Shown: in pieces, positions 26,431-34,580 of the stretch
Numbering within the stretch: position 1 is the stretch's first letter
Layout: every line of letters begins with the position of its first letter
Assembly (NCBI RefSeq): GCF_016889765.1
Contig: NZ_CP069533.1
Location: 1,612,001-1,676,000 of the forward strand
DNA length: 64,000 nt
Direction: 5' to 3'
From: Corynebacterium minutissimum
GTDB taxonomy: Bacteria > Actinomycetota > Actinomycetes > Mycobacteriales > Mycobacteriaceae
Position numbers and translations under genes: made by a program
The notes under the pieces: generated by a model
Seen by the model: only the letters and a program-made list of their open reading frames with translations
Told to the model about the DNA's origin: nothing
Databases searched by the model: none

Positions 26431-27120
26431 GTGTCTAAGGCAGATCTGGATAAAAAGCCCTTCGATGTCGCGCGCATGTTTGACGCGGTGGGCAAGAAGT
26501 ACGACATCACCAACACGGTGCTGTCCTTTGGCCAGGATGCGCGCTGGCGCCGTCTGACCCGCGAGCGACTTGACCTTAAGCCAGGGGAGAAGGTTCTCGA
26601 CCTCGCTGCCGGTACCGCAGTGTCCACTGTGGAGCTAGCTAAGTCTGGTGCGTGGTGCGTGGCCTGTGACTTCTCGCGCGGCATGCTCGCGGCCGGTAAG
26701 GACCGTGACGTGCCGAAGGTCGCCGGCGATGGCATGCGTCTGCCTTTTGCCGATAACACCTTTGATGCGGTGACCATCTCCTATGGCCTGCGCAATATCC
26801 ACGATTTCGAGCTCGGTTTGCGCGAGATGGCCCGCGTGACCAAGCCGGGTGGGCGCTTGGCGGTCGCGGAGTTTTCCAAGCCCGTCATTCCGGTCTTTGG
26901 CACCGTGTACAAGGAATATCTGACCCGCTTGCTGCCGCCGATTGCCAAGGTGGTCTCCTCCAACCCGGAGGCCTACGTTTACCTCGCAGAGTCCATTCGC
27001 GCGTGGCCGGAGCAGCATGAACTCGCGGCAGCCATTAACCGCAATGGGTGGGAGCAGGCAGGCTGGCGCAACCTGACGTGCGGCATCGTGGCACTGCACT
27101 CGGCGGTTAAACCTGCTTAA
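26431..27120 (+). CDS. menG: Demethylmenaquinone methyltransferase
   Basis: 229 residues, UbiE/MenG family. It has 'VARMFDAVGKKYDITNTVLSFGQDARWRR' at the N-terminus, SAM motif I 'VLDLAAGTAVSTVELA', and 'TISYGLRNIHDFELGLREMARVTKPGG' with motif III. It adds the ring methyl group as the last step of menaquinone synthesis. GTG 26431 gives 'VSKADLDKKPFDV' and matches family length. Frames extending upstream into mgtA are rejected. Confidence 0.92.
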   Translation: MSKADLDKKPFDVARMFDAVGKKYDITNTVLSFGQDARWRRLTRERLDLKPGEKVLDLAAGTAVSTVELAKSGAWCVACDFSRGMLAAGKDRDVPKVAGDGMRLPFADNTFDAVTISYGLRNIHDFELGLREMARVTKPGGRLAVAEFSKPVIPVFGTVYKEYLTRLLPPIAKVVSSNPEAYVYLAESIRAWPEQHELAAAINRNGWEQAGWRNLTCGIVALHSAVKPA

Positions 27121-27141
27121 GGGGCCTAAGTCCCACAGGCC

Positions 27142-28380
27142 TTAGGCCCAGAGAGGCGTATCGCGGCGCAGCGCGGATACCGCGCCACCAGCGAGCCGCC
27201 AAGCGCGGGCGATGAGGTCTTTGTCTTCTTCCGTGATGAGGTTGCCCATAAGGCGCGCGGCGGCAGGCATGAGCATGCGGCCGACGGGACCGCGCATGGC
27301 GATAGGCCCGGCAAGCGGCAGAAACTGCGGGTAGGTCAGAAGACGCGCGGCCGTGCGGGCCAGCAGGAAAGCCTCCCCGTACTCGGCGCGTAGGCGGTCT
27401 GGCCAGGCCAAGGTGAGATCCTTCGTGCCGAGCATCTCGACGGCGAGAGCGGCCGTTTCCAAGCCGTAGTCAATCCCTTCGCCGTTGAGCGGATTGACGC
27501 AGGCGGCGGCATCACCGATGAGCATCCAGTTAGCGCCGGCCACGCCAGAGACCGCGCCGCCCATGGGCAGCATCGCCGAGGTAACGTTGCGCAGTTCGCC
27601 CAGACCCCAGTCCGCTCGCTGTTGATCGGCGTAGAAACTCAAGGCTTTCTTCGTGTTGAGCCGTGCCGGCCGGGAAGCTGTGGAGAGCGCGCCGAGGCCA
27701 ATGTTGACACCCTGGCCAAGCGGAAAGATCCAGCCGTAGCCGGGCTGGACTATGCCGTCCGAGTCCTTGAGCTCGACGTGGGAGTGCATCCACTCCTCGC
27801 CATCGTGTGGGGAATCGGCATAGGCGCGCGCAGCGATGCCGTAAACCTCATTGCGGTCCCACCGGCGGCCCAACTGCTTGCCGAAGGTGGAACGCACGCC
27901 GTCCGCGACAATGACCCATTTAGCACTTACACGCTGCTGGCCTACGGCGAAAGAGGTGAGGCGGTTGCCGGTGAGCTTGGGGTCGGAAGCGGTACCGGTG
28001 AAAAGACGCGCACCAGCGTCCTGGGCGGCGGTGACCAGGAGCGCGTCAAACTCATAGCGCGGCAGGGCCGTGCCTTCCTGCGAGGGATACGTTGCCGGCC
28101 ATGGTGCAGTAACTGAACCGCCAAAGCCATGCAGCTTCAGCCCACGGTTGCGATAGGAGGCGTTGGGCTCGATGCCGAGAAGATCCAGCTGATGCATGGC
28201 GCGGGGAGTGAGGCCATCGCCGCAGGTTTTATCGCGGGGGAAGGGGGAGGCGTCGATAAGCACAGTGTCGTGACCGGCTCGCGCGGCATGGATAGCGGCC
28301 GCGGCGCCAGCGGGGCCGGCACCGACAACAGCGACGTCTGCATGGATGGAATCGATCTGCTCCGACATGGGGACTATCAT
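27142..28380 (-). CDS. menJ: FAD-dependent geranylgeranyl/menaquinone reductase (MenJ-like)
   Basis: 412 residues. The FAD dinucleotide motif 'VAVVGAGPAGAAAAIHAARAG' lies near residue 17, with 'DKTCGDGLTPRAMHQL', a mid-protein 'VIVADGVRSTFGKQLG' and 'MLIGDAAACVNPLNGEGIDYGLETAALA'. This is the geranylgeranyl reductase family; in mycobacteria and corynebacteria the relative MenJ saturates one isoprene unit of menaquinone. It is convergent with menG. ATG 28368 is an alternative start four codons in. Confidence 0.82.
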   Translation of the reverse strand: MIVPMSEQIDSIHADVAVVGAGPAGAAAAIHAARAGHDTVLIDASPFPRDKTCGDGLTPRAMHQLDLLGIEPNASYRNRGLKLHGFGGSVTAPWPATYPSQEGTALPRYEFDALLVTAAQDAGARLFTGTASDPKLTGNRLTSFAVGQQRVSAKWVIVADGVRSTFGKQLGRRWDRNEVYGIAARAYADSPHDGEEWMHSHVELKDSDGIVQPGYGWIFPLGQGVNIGLGALSTASRPARLNTKKALSFYADQQRADWGLGELRNVTSAMLPMGGAVSGVAGANWMLIGDAAACVNPLNGEGIDYGLETAALAVEMLGTKDLTLAWPDRLRAEYGEAFLLARTAARLLTYPQFLPLAGPIAMRGPVGRMLMPAAARLMGNLITEEDKDLIARAWRLAGGAVSALRRDTPLWA

Positions 28381-28474
28381 TGCACGGGATAGTGGCCTTG
28401 AGTGTGTTGAGGGCCGTGCTATGGGCTACGGTAAGTAAACACTAGGATTTTTGAGTTAATAAGGAACGCGTTTA

Positions 28475-29479
28475 ATGTCACACGGCCAAACTCACGCCAA
28501 GCACGTGAACTTGGGGGATGCGCAGCTCACCGAGCGTATCAACGCCGGGATGACTGCCGTTGAAGATCTGCTCAGCGCGGAGCTCGACCGCGGGCAGGAC
28601 TTCCTCAAGGAGAAGGTACGTCACCTCTCGATGGCTGGTGGTAAGCGTTTCCGTCCAATGATGGCGCTGCTGGCCTCCGAATTCGGTGAGCGCCCGGAGT
28701 CTCCTGAGGTGATCAAGGCAGCCACGGCTGTGGAAATGGTGCACGTGGCTACGTTGTATCACGACGACGTCATGGATGAAGCTGACCGTCGCCGCGGTGT
28801 GGAATCCGCAAACTTCCGTTGGACAAATTCCGTAGCGATTCTGGCTGGTGATGCCCTTCTTGCGCATGCTTCGCGGTTGATGAGCCAGCTTGATACGCAC
28901 ACCGTCGAGCACTTTGCCGAGACCTTCGAAGAGCTCGTTACCGGCCAAATGCGTGAGACAATCGGCGCTGGTGAGGCCAATGCGGTGGAGCACTACACGG
29001 CGGTTATTCGGGAAAAGACGGCCGTGCTTATTGCCTCCGCCGGCTACCTGGGTGCTTATCATTCAGGTGCAGGTCCCGAGCAGTGCGAGGCCCTGCGCCA
29101 AATTGGTTCGGCCGTGGGCATGATTTTCCAGATCGTGGATGACATCATCGACATCTTCTCCGACCCGGAAGAATCCGGAAAGACCCCGGGTACCGACTTG
29201 CGCGAGGGCGTCTTTACGCTCCCAGTGCTCTACGCCTTGGAGGAAGAAGGTGAGGTCGGCGACGAGCTGCGTGGCTTGCTCACGGGCCCGCTGACTGATG
29301 ACGCCTCCGTGGACCGCGCCATCGAATTGTTGTGGAAGTCTACCGGTCGCGACAAGGCCATGGCGGATGTCAACGCCTACCTGCGCGTGGTGGAGGATCA
29401 GCTCTCGCTCTTGCCCGAGTGCACGGCGAGCGAAGCGCTGCGTCAGCTCGCGGATTACACGGTCCAGCGCGTGGGCTAA
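28475..29479 (+). CDS. Polyprenyl diphosphate synthase
   Basis: 334 residues, trans-isoprenyl diphosphate synthase. First Asp-rich motif 'LYHDDVMDEADRRRG' (about residues 94-108), second 'QIVDDIIDIFSD' (about 220-231), and 'GGKRFRPMMALLASE' for IPP binding. It probably makes the menaquinone side chain, given its position at the end of the menaquinone region. GrcC/IspB-like names are possible, but chain length cannot be read from sequence by eye. Ribosome site AAGGAA. Confidence 0.9.
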   Translation: MSHGQTHAKHVNLGDAQLTERINAGMTAVEDLLSAELDRGQDFLKEKVRHLSMAGGKRFRPMMALLASEFGERPESPEVIKAATAVEMVHVATLYHDDVMDEADRRRGVESANFRWTNSVAILAGDALLAHASRLMSQLDTHTVEHFAETFEELVTGQMRETIGAGEANAVEHYTAVIREKTAVLIASAGYLGAYHSGAGPEQCEALRQIGSAVGMIFQIVDDIIDIFSDPEESGKTPGTDLREGVFTLPVLYALEEEGEVGDELRGLLTGPLTDDASVDRAIELLWKSTGRDKAMADVNAYLRVVEDQLSLLPECTASEALRQLADYTVQRVG

Positions 29480-29525
29480 TTGGGGCTCCTGCCAGCTGAT
29501 TTGCATGTTGGGCGGGACTTCGTAG

Positions 29526-29531
29526 TAAAGT
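29526..29531 (+). promoter_or_regulatory. Probable promoter of tRNA-Tyr
   Basis: TAAAGT as -10, with TTGCAT at 29501-29506 as -35 candidate (19-bp spacing). Confidence 0.35.
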
Positions 29532-29555
29532 ACATAACCGCACTCACGAGTGCAT

Positions 29556-29637
29556 GCCAGGTTGCCCGAGCGGCCAAAGGGAGCGGACTGTAAATCCGCC
29601 GGCATTGCCTTCAGAAGTTCGAATCTTCTACCTGGCA
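29556..29637 (+). tRNA. tRNA-Tyr (GTA)
   Basis: Acceptor stem GCCAGGT/ACCTGGC, anticodon GTA in the loop CTGTAAA, T-loop TTCGAAT, and the long variable arm expected of bacterial tRNA-Tyr. Discriminator A at 29637; CCA not encoded. Confidence 0.93.
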
Positions 29638-29644
29638 CAGAAAG

Positions 29645-29682
29645 AATCCCGCAGACACAGAAATGTGCCTGCGGGATTTTGT
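29645..29682 (+). terminator. Rho-independent terminator after tRNA-Tyr
   Basis: Stem AATCCCGCAG (29645-29654) with CTGCGGGATT (29669-29678), followed by T residues. Confidence 0.8.
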
Positions 29683-29882
29683 GTTGCGCGGGGACGCGAT
29701 CGCGGGCGCATGGGGGGCTGGGGCGGCCTAGGGTGGCGTTGAGGGTGTGTTTAAAAGCTTCTTCTAAAGGCTTAAAAACATTCACTATGCTGGCGATTTG
29801 TGTTGTTTGAGCGTTTCGGGTTAATCTTTTCAAGGCTTCAACGAGAGCACAGCGGAGATTCTCCGTGACTCACAGAGGCTGT

Positions 29883-29955
29883 GCCCCCTTAGCTCAGTCG
29901 GCAGAGCGTTTCCATGGTAAGGAAAAGGTCGACAGTTCGATTCTGTCAGGGGGCT
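29883..29955 (+). tRNA. tRNA-Thr (GGT)
   Basis: Acceptor GCCCCCT/AGGGGGC. Anticodon stem TTTCC/GGAAA encloses ATGGTAA, anticodon GGT. T-arm loop TTCGATT; discriminator T. Confidence 0.93.
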
Positions 29956-29992
29956 CCATTCATGTTTCCAGACATTTCTGGAAGGTGAATAT

Positions 29993-30064
29993 GGCGGTGT
30001 AGCTCAGTGGTAGAGCAAGCGACTCATAATCGCTGTGTCGCGAGTTCAATTCTCGCCATCGCTA
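29993..30064 (+). tRNA. tRNA-Met (CAT), elongator type
   Basis: Acceptor GGCGGTG pairs with CATCGCT (two G-U pairs), and loop CTCATAA gives anticodon CAT. The paired acceptor end with a G1 and the lack of three G-C pairs at the anticodon stem argue for the elongator rather than the initiator. A lysidine-modified Ile2 tRNA cannot be fully excluded by eye. Confidence 0.88.
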
Positions 30065-30074
30065 CCGGGAAGGA

Positions 30075-30102
30075 AAAGCGCCCGTGTTCCGGGCGCTTTT
30101 TT
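30075..30102 (+). terminator. Rho-independent terminator after tRNA-Met
   Basis: Stem AAAGCGCCCG (30075-30084) with CGGGCGCTTT (30090-30099), followed by a T-run. Confidence 0.85.
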
Positions 30103-30192
30103 ACTACCGACTCCCAGCCTTACACGGCACGTGGTTTCCATGTGGGATCACCGTTCTGGTAGGGTTGTGCGTTGTCCCAAAAGGGCACGCAA

Positions 30193-30268
30193 AGGGGCGT
30201 GGCGCAATTGGTAGCGCAACGGTCTCCAAAACCGTAGGTTGCAGGTTCGAGTCCTGTCGCCCCTGCCA
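30193..30268 (+). tRNA. tRNA-Trp (CCA)
   Basis: Acceptor AGGGGCG/CGCCCCT, anticodon CCA in loop CTCCAAA, T-loop TTCGAGT, discriminator G and encoded 3' CCA (30266-30268). It lies 24 bp upstream of secE, the usual actinobacterial arrangement, and is probably co-transcribed with it. Confidence 0.95.
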
Positions 30269-30292
30269 CATCACTTCAAGGAGGAAATCGCC

Positions 30293-30619
30293 GTGAGCGA
30301 TGAAAAGCAGCCGAGCACCGGGGCGGCCCGCCCAACCGGCAAGCGTCAGCTCTCTGGCGCAGCGACCACCTCTACTGAGTCCTACGCTGACAAGCGCGTT
30401 GTGCGCGTCGAGGACAATAAGGAAGAATCCGCCGGTGGCTCCGTAGCCTCCTTCCCGAGTGAAGTTGTCTCCGAGGTAAAGAAGGTCGTCTGGCCTACTG
30501 GCAAGGAAATGGTCCAGTACGTCCTCGTGACCTTCGCCTTCCTCATCGTGCTGACTGCACTTGTCTGGGGTGTTGACACGCTGACTGGCCTCGGAGTTGA
30601 AGCGGTCCTCGCACCTTAG
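30293..30619 (+). CDS. secE: Preprotein translocase subunit SecE
   Basis: 108 residues: a hydrophilic Ser/Thr-rich N-terminal half, the conserved amphipathic 'FPSEVVSEVKKVVWPTGKEMVQYVLVTFAFLIVLTALVWGVDTL' with the single membrane helix at about residues 75-97. It is an essential clamp of SecYEG. The start is GTG 30293 behind AAGGAGG. The frame extending upstream overlaps tRNA-Trp and is rejected. Confidence 0.93.
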   Translation: MSDEKQPSTGAARPTGKRQLSGAATTSTESYADKRVVRVEDNKEESAGGSVASFPSEVVSEVKKVVWPTGKEMVQYVLVTFAFLIVLTALVWGVDTLTGLGVEAVLAP

Positions 30620-30640
30620 TAGAATCAACCGCATACTTTC

Positions 30641-30681
30641 ATCCCGCCGAATCCCATCAGGGGAACGGCGGGATACTTTTT
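30641..30681 (+). terminator. Rho-independent terminator/attenuator between secE and nusG
   Basis: ATCCCGCCG (30641-30649) pairs with CGGCGGGAT (30666-30674), then a T-run. It may reduce read-through into nusG. Confidence 0.8.
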
Positions 30682-30745
30682 GCCCTAGCTACCCCCGGGT
30701 ACCCTGGTGGTGACTAGACGGATTAACATACAGATGGAGCAAACA

Positions 30746-31675
30746 ATGAGCGACGAAACCACTGGCACTTCCCTTGAACAGGCCATGATCGATAACGTCC
30801 AGGACCAGGCAGCTGAGGCCGCTGAGGCAGCGGAAGCTGCCGAGGAGACCACGGACGCAGCTGCCGCCGAGGAACAGCAGGAGGAACTCTCCGCCGAAGA
30901 GCAGGAAGCTGCCGAGAAGGAAGCCGCTGCGAAGGCCGCTGAGGCAGCGCTGGGTGGCGGTGCTGAGGAAGGGGACGAGGAGGCGTCGGAAAGCGCAGCA
31001 GCCCCTGGTGCTGATGCCGCCGCAGCGGAGGCTGAGTACAAGACTCGCCTGCGCGCCTTTACCCGTGAGCTGAAAAAGCAGCCGGGCCAGTGGTACATCA
31101 TTCAGTGCTACTCCGGTTACGAGAACAAGGTGAAGACCAACCTGGACATGCGCGCCCAGACGCTTGAGGTGGAGGATTCCATTTTCGAGGTCGTCGTGCC
31201 GGTCGAGCAGGTCCTGGAGAAGAAGGACGGCAAGAAGAAGGTTGTGAAGCGCAAGCTGCTGCCGGGCTACGTGCTGGTGCGCATGGAGCTTAACGACGCT
31301 GCCTGGTCCGTCGTCCGCGATACCCCGGGTGTGACTTCCTTCGTGGGCAATGAGGGCAACGCAACCCCAGTGAAGATTCGAGACGTAGCCAAGTTCCTCA
31401 TGCCGAACGACGCAACTGTTACCCCGGAGAGCTCGGCTGCCGACGCTGACGGTGAGCAGGTCGTTGCCATGCCGGAGAAGGAAATGGCCAAGGCTTATGC
31501 GCACGACTTCGAGGTGGGCGAGGCTGTCACCATCCTGTCTGGCCCGCTAGCCTCTGTTTCTGCCACCATTTCCGAAATTGATCCGGAGACCGGCAAGATG
31601 CAGGGTCTGGTGTCTATCTTCGGCCGCGAGACCCCGGTGGAGCTGTCCCCGACGGAGATCGAGCGCATCTCCTAA
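30746..31675 (+). CDS. nusG: Transcription termination/antitermination protein NusG
   Basis: 309 residues. The first about 105 residues are a low-complexity Ala/Glu-rich acidic extension. The NGN domain follows ('GQWYIIQCYSGYENKVKTNL ... RKLLPGYVLVRMELND') and a C-terminal KOW domain ('DFEVGEAVTILSGPLASVSATISEID...VSIFGRETPVEL'). It binds RNA polymerase and couples it to Rho or the ribosome. Actinobacterial NusG proteins have such extensions; E. coli NusG (181 residues) lacks one. ATG 30746 is preferred; an upstream frame start at 30707 has no ribosome site. Confidence 0.95.
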   Translation: MSDETTGTSLEQAMIDNVQDQAAEAAEAAEAAEETTDAAAAEEQQEELSAEEQEAAEKEAAAKAAEAALGGGAEEGDEEASESAAAPGADAAAAEAEYKTRLRAFTRELKKQPGQWYIIQCYSGYENKVKTNLDMRAQTLEVEDSIFEVVVPVEQVLEKKDGKKKVVKRKLLPGYVLVRMELNDAAWSVVRDTPGVTSFVGNEGNATPVKIRDVAKFLMPNDATVTPESSAADADGEQVVAMPEKEMAKAYAHDFEVGEAVTILSGPLASVSATISEIDPETGKMQGLVSIFGRETPVELSPTEIERIS

Positions 31676-31693
31676 AAAGCGATTTTGAGCTGG

Positions 31694-31740
31694 GCGCACG
31701 GTGTTCTAAACTTGAACGCCGTGCGCTTTTGCGCATGTTA
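31694..31740 (+). terminator. Strong rho-independent terminator after nusG
   Basis: A 13-bp stem (31694-31706 with 31724-31736, one G-T pair), 17-nt loop, followed by TTTT. Confidence 0.85.
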
Positions 31741-31840
31741 AAACGTTCATCCTCCGGTGGCCCACAACGCGTGAGCATCCGGACGGGGTGCTGTTATTCA
31801 TCGTGGCGGCACCTCGGTACCACAGGAAAGAGGTAATTCG

Positions 31841-32284
31841 ATGGCTCCCAAGAAGAAGGTTACTGGCCTGATCAAGCTCCAGATCGAGGCAGGCGCTGCT
31901 AACCCGGCTCCTCCGGTTGGTCCGGCACTCGGTGCCCACGGCGTCAACATCATGGAGTTCTGCAAGGCTTACAACGCTGCTACCGAGTCCCAGCGCGGCA
32001 ACGTCGTTCCGGTGGAAATCACCGTGTACGAGGACCGCTCCTTCGACTTCAAGCTGAAGACCCCGCCGGCTGCAAAGCTCCTGCTTAAGGCTGCTGGCAT
32101 CAAGAAGGGCTCCGGCGTTCCACACACCGACAAGGTTGGCTCCGTGACCTGGGATCAGTGCAAGGAGATTGCACAGACCAAGTTCGAGGACCTCAACGCT
32201 CGTGACATCGAGAACGGCGCCCGCATCATCGCTGGTACCGCTCGCTCCATGGGCATCACCGTTGACGGCATCCCGGCTAAGTAA
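31841..32284 (+). CDS. rplK: 50S ribosomal protein L11
   Basis: 147 residues. 'KKKVTGLIKLQIEAGAANPAPPVGPALGAHGVNIMEFCKAYNA' and the C-terminal rRNA-binding domain with 'GARIIAGTARSMGITVDG' are standard. It forms the GTPase-associated centre with 23S rRNA. Start ATG with GAAAGAGG. Confidence 0.98.
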   Translation: MAPKKKVTGLIKLQIEAGAANPAPPVGPALGAHGVNIMEFCKAYNAATESQRGNVVPVEITVYEDRSFDFKLKTPPAAKLLLKAAGIKKGSGVPHTDKVGSVTWDQCKEIAQTKFEDLNARDIENGARIIAGTARSMGITVDGIPAK

Positions 32285-32383
32285 TAATCGAATCTTTAGT
32301 GCGCGGCACGTCGTGTGCCGCGCGTGGCAGGGCCAGCTTCGGCCCGCTATCACCACATCAATCCAAGAAAAGGAATTGCACTT

Positions 32384-33088
32384 ATGAGCACCAAGTCCAA
32401 GGCATACAAGGCTGCCGCTGAGCTGGTAGACCGTTCCCGCCTGTACCGTCCGATCGAGGCCGCCAAGCTGGCCAAGGAGACCTCCTCCAAGAACTTCGAC
32501 GCCACCGTGGACGTTGTCTTCCGCCTCGGCGTTGATCCGCGTAAGGCTGACCAGCTGGTTCGCGGTACCGTTTCCCTGCCGCACGGCACCGGTAAGGACG
32601 TCCGCGTAGCTGTCTTCGCTGAGGGCGACAACGCTGAGGCTGCTAAGGCTGCTGGCGCCGACATCGTGGGCACCGAAGAGCTGATCGCTGCCATCAACGA
32701 GGGCAACATCGACTTCGACGTTGCTATCGCTACCCCGGATCAGATGGCCAAGGTTGGCCGCGTTGCCCGCGTTCTGGGCCCGCGTGGTCTCATGCCGAAC
32801 CCGAAGACCGGTACCGTGACCGCTGACGTGACTAAGGCTGTTGCTGACGTCAAGGGCGGTAAGATTTCCTTCCGCGTTGACAAGGCTTCCAACCTGCACG
32901 CCATCATCGGTAAGGCTTCCTTCGACGCTGAGAAGCTGGCTGAGAACTACGGTGCACTGTACGACGAGATCGTTCGTCTGAAGCCGTCCTCCGCCAAGGG
33001 CGTCTACGCCAAGAAGATCACCATCTCCACCACCTCCGGCCCGGGCATCCCGGTCGACGCTTCCGTGGAGAAGAACTACACCGAGTAA
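32384..33088 (+). CDS. rplA: 50S ribosomal protein L1
   Basis: 234 residues, with 'KFDATVDVVFRLGVDPRKADQLVRGTVSLPHGTGK'-type domain I and 'VLGPRGLMPNPKTGTVT' and 'KGGKISFRVDKASNLHAIIGK'. It builds the L1 stalk and classically represses rplK-rplA translation. It follows rplK by 99 bp. Start ATG 32384 after AAAAGGAA. Confidence 0.98.
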   Translation: MSTKSKAYKAAAELVDRSRLYRPIEAAKLAKETSSKNFDATVDVVFRLGVDPRKADQLVRGTVSLPHGTGKDVRVAVFAEGDNAEAAKAAGADIVGTEELIAAINEGNIDFDVAIATPDQMAKVGRVARVLGPRGLMPNPKTGTVTADVTKAVADVKGGKISFRVDKASNLHAIIGKASFDAEKLAENYGALYDEIVRLKPSSAKGVYAKKITISTTSGPGIPVDASVEKNYTE

Positions 33089-33116
33089 ATCGGTCTAGCG
33101 CATCGCGCTAAATGAC

Positions 33117-33150
33117 AAAGGGCTTCGAGGTTTACCTTCGGAGCCCTTTT
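33117..33150 (+). terminator. Terminator after rplA
   Basis: AAAGGGCT-TCG-AGG pairs with CCT-TCG-GAGCCCTTT around a short loop, then T residues. It also lies just past the end of the convergent decarboxylase gene. Confidence 0.85.
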
Positions 33151-33191
33151 CATTTACCCAGCCAGTCCCGTGTAGATAGCGGCTGGGATCG

Positions 33192-34580
33192 CTAGGCGTC
33201 GATATCATCCGGCACCCAGTCGCGGCTGTCTACGTCGAGGTAGACATTGCGCGCTAGCGGAATCTGGTGGGAGGCAGATTCCAAAATATGCATGAAGTAG
33301 CCGGCGGTGTTCGGGATAGCGAGGGTATCGCCCACCGCAATGCCCTCGGGGAAGTCGAGTTCGCGGCGCAGGATGACTTCATCTTCGATGCAATAGGCAC
33401 CCACCACGAACCCGGTGCGTGGTTCGCGGTCCACCGCACCGCGCTCTCCGGCAGTGGGGACGAGGAGTGGGTCGAGCAAGATATCATCCGCCGCGGTACG
33501 GCACTGGGTGCGGTTCATAGCTGCGCCGATGAGGGGCAGGCCGTCGGAGCGCTTTTTGAGGAAGCTGACCTCAGCGAGAATGATACCGCAGCCATCGAGC
33601 AGGCTGCGTCCCGGCTCCAAGTGAAGAGAAATATTTCGCTCGTTCAAGGCACGGGCGGCGGGGCCAAACCCGGCCACCTCACCAGAAAGGAGTTGGTCTA
33701 ACCACTGGCCGCGGGTGGGCGTCTGCCAGAAGGGGTAGGTATTTGAGAGCGGGTCGGACTTCCACGTAAAAGGCTCACCGGTGCCGGCGCGCTGGGCTGC
33801 GATGCGCTGCTGGTAATACCCCCATTGCTCGCGGGATTCGAGGTAGCTCATGGGAACACCGCCGCCGATATCGATGAAGGAAGCAGGCTGGCCAACTAAG
33901 CGCAGGTGCTCGATGAGGGCGATGGCCTCCGCGAGTGCGGTGCGGCGGTCCGATTCGCTATAACCATGCAGGTGTACGTGAACGCCGTCAGCGTGGATGG
34001 TTTCGGGCCAGGCATGGCTTTGCCATGCGTGAAGGAGCTCACCGAAGCGCGTCGGCGGAAGGTTATCCGGGTTGGGGGCAAGGCGCGGCGCGACGTGCGC
34101 GGTGTGGTGGAGGGCCTTGGCAAGGGCAGCGATGCGCTCGGCTTCCGCTCGCGAATCGCAGGAAATGGTGACTCCGCGGTCGATAGCTAGGCGCAGCAAC
34201 GCGTCGGTCTTAATAGCCGCGCTGAGGATAATCCGCTCGGGCGCGACTCCACGGTTGAGCACTTGGCGCAGCTCATCTTCACTGGCGACGTCCACGCCCA
34301 GGCCAGCCTCGCGGGCGGCGTCGACGAAGCACAAGGCTTTATTGGCCTTGCGAGCGAAAAATACCTGGGTGTCCACGCTATGAGAGGCGCCGGCATCGAG
34401 GAGCTCTTGGGCGTTGCGGCGCAGCGGTGCGGGGTTGAGCACATTAACGGGCGAGCCATACTCGGAGGTGAGGCGGGAGACTTGCTGTGGGTCAGCCACC
34501 AATTCTGACATCCATTCTTCCCACCGGGCGCGCAGCGCAACGGTGCCATGAACGGGTAACGGGGTGGTGTGGTTGGTCAT
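33192..34580 (-). CDS. Class III (alanine racemase-fold) PLP decarboxylase, SbnH/Y4yA-like
   Basis: 462 residues with the Orn/DAP/Arg decarboxylase layout. PLP Lys is in 'VFFARKANKALCFVD' (about residue 78), the glycine loop is 'FIDIGGGVP', the phosphate-binding 'LHLEPGRSLLDG' follows, and 'FVVGAYCIEDEVILRREL' holds the active-site Cys. All key residues are present, so it looks active. The substrate is unknown; housekeeping LysA is unlikely because of the context and the divergent active-site loops. It is the third gene of a coupled cassette with an SbnA-like synthase, which suggests decarboxylation of an amino-acid intermediate of a metallophore, as SbnH does in staphyloferrin B synthesis. 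Confidence 0.75.
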   Translation of the reverse strand: MTNHTTPLPVHGTVALRARWEEWMSELVADPQQVSRLTSEYGSPVNVLNPAPLRRNAQELLDAGASHSVDTQVFFARKANKALCFVDAAREAGLGVDVASEDELRQVLNRGVAPERIILSAAIKTDALLRLAIDRGVTISCDSRAEAERIAALAKALHHTAHVAPRLAPNPDNLPPTRFGELLHAWQSHAWPETIHADGVHVHLHGYSESDRRTALAEAIALIEHLRLVGQPASFIDIGGGVPMSYLESREQWGYYQQRIAAQRAGTGEPFTWKSDPLSNTYPFWQTPTRGQWLDQLLSGEVAGFGPAARALNERNISLHLEPGRSLLDGCGIILAEVSFLKKRSDGLPLIGAAMNRTQCRTAADDILLDPLLVPTAGERGAVDREPRTGFVVGAYCIEDEVILRRELDFPEGIAVGDTLAIPNTAGYFMHILESASHQIPLARNVYLDVDSRDWVPDDIDA

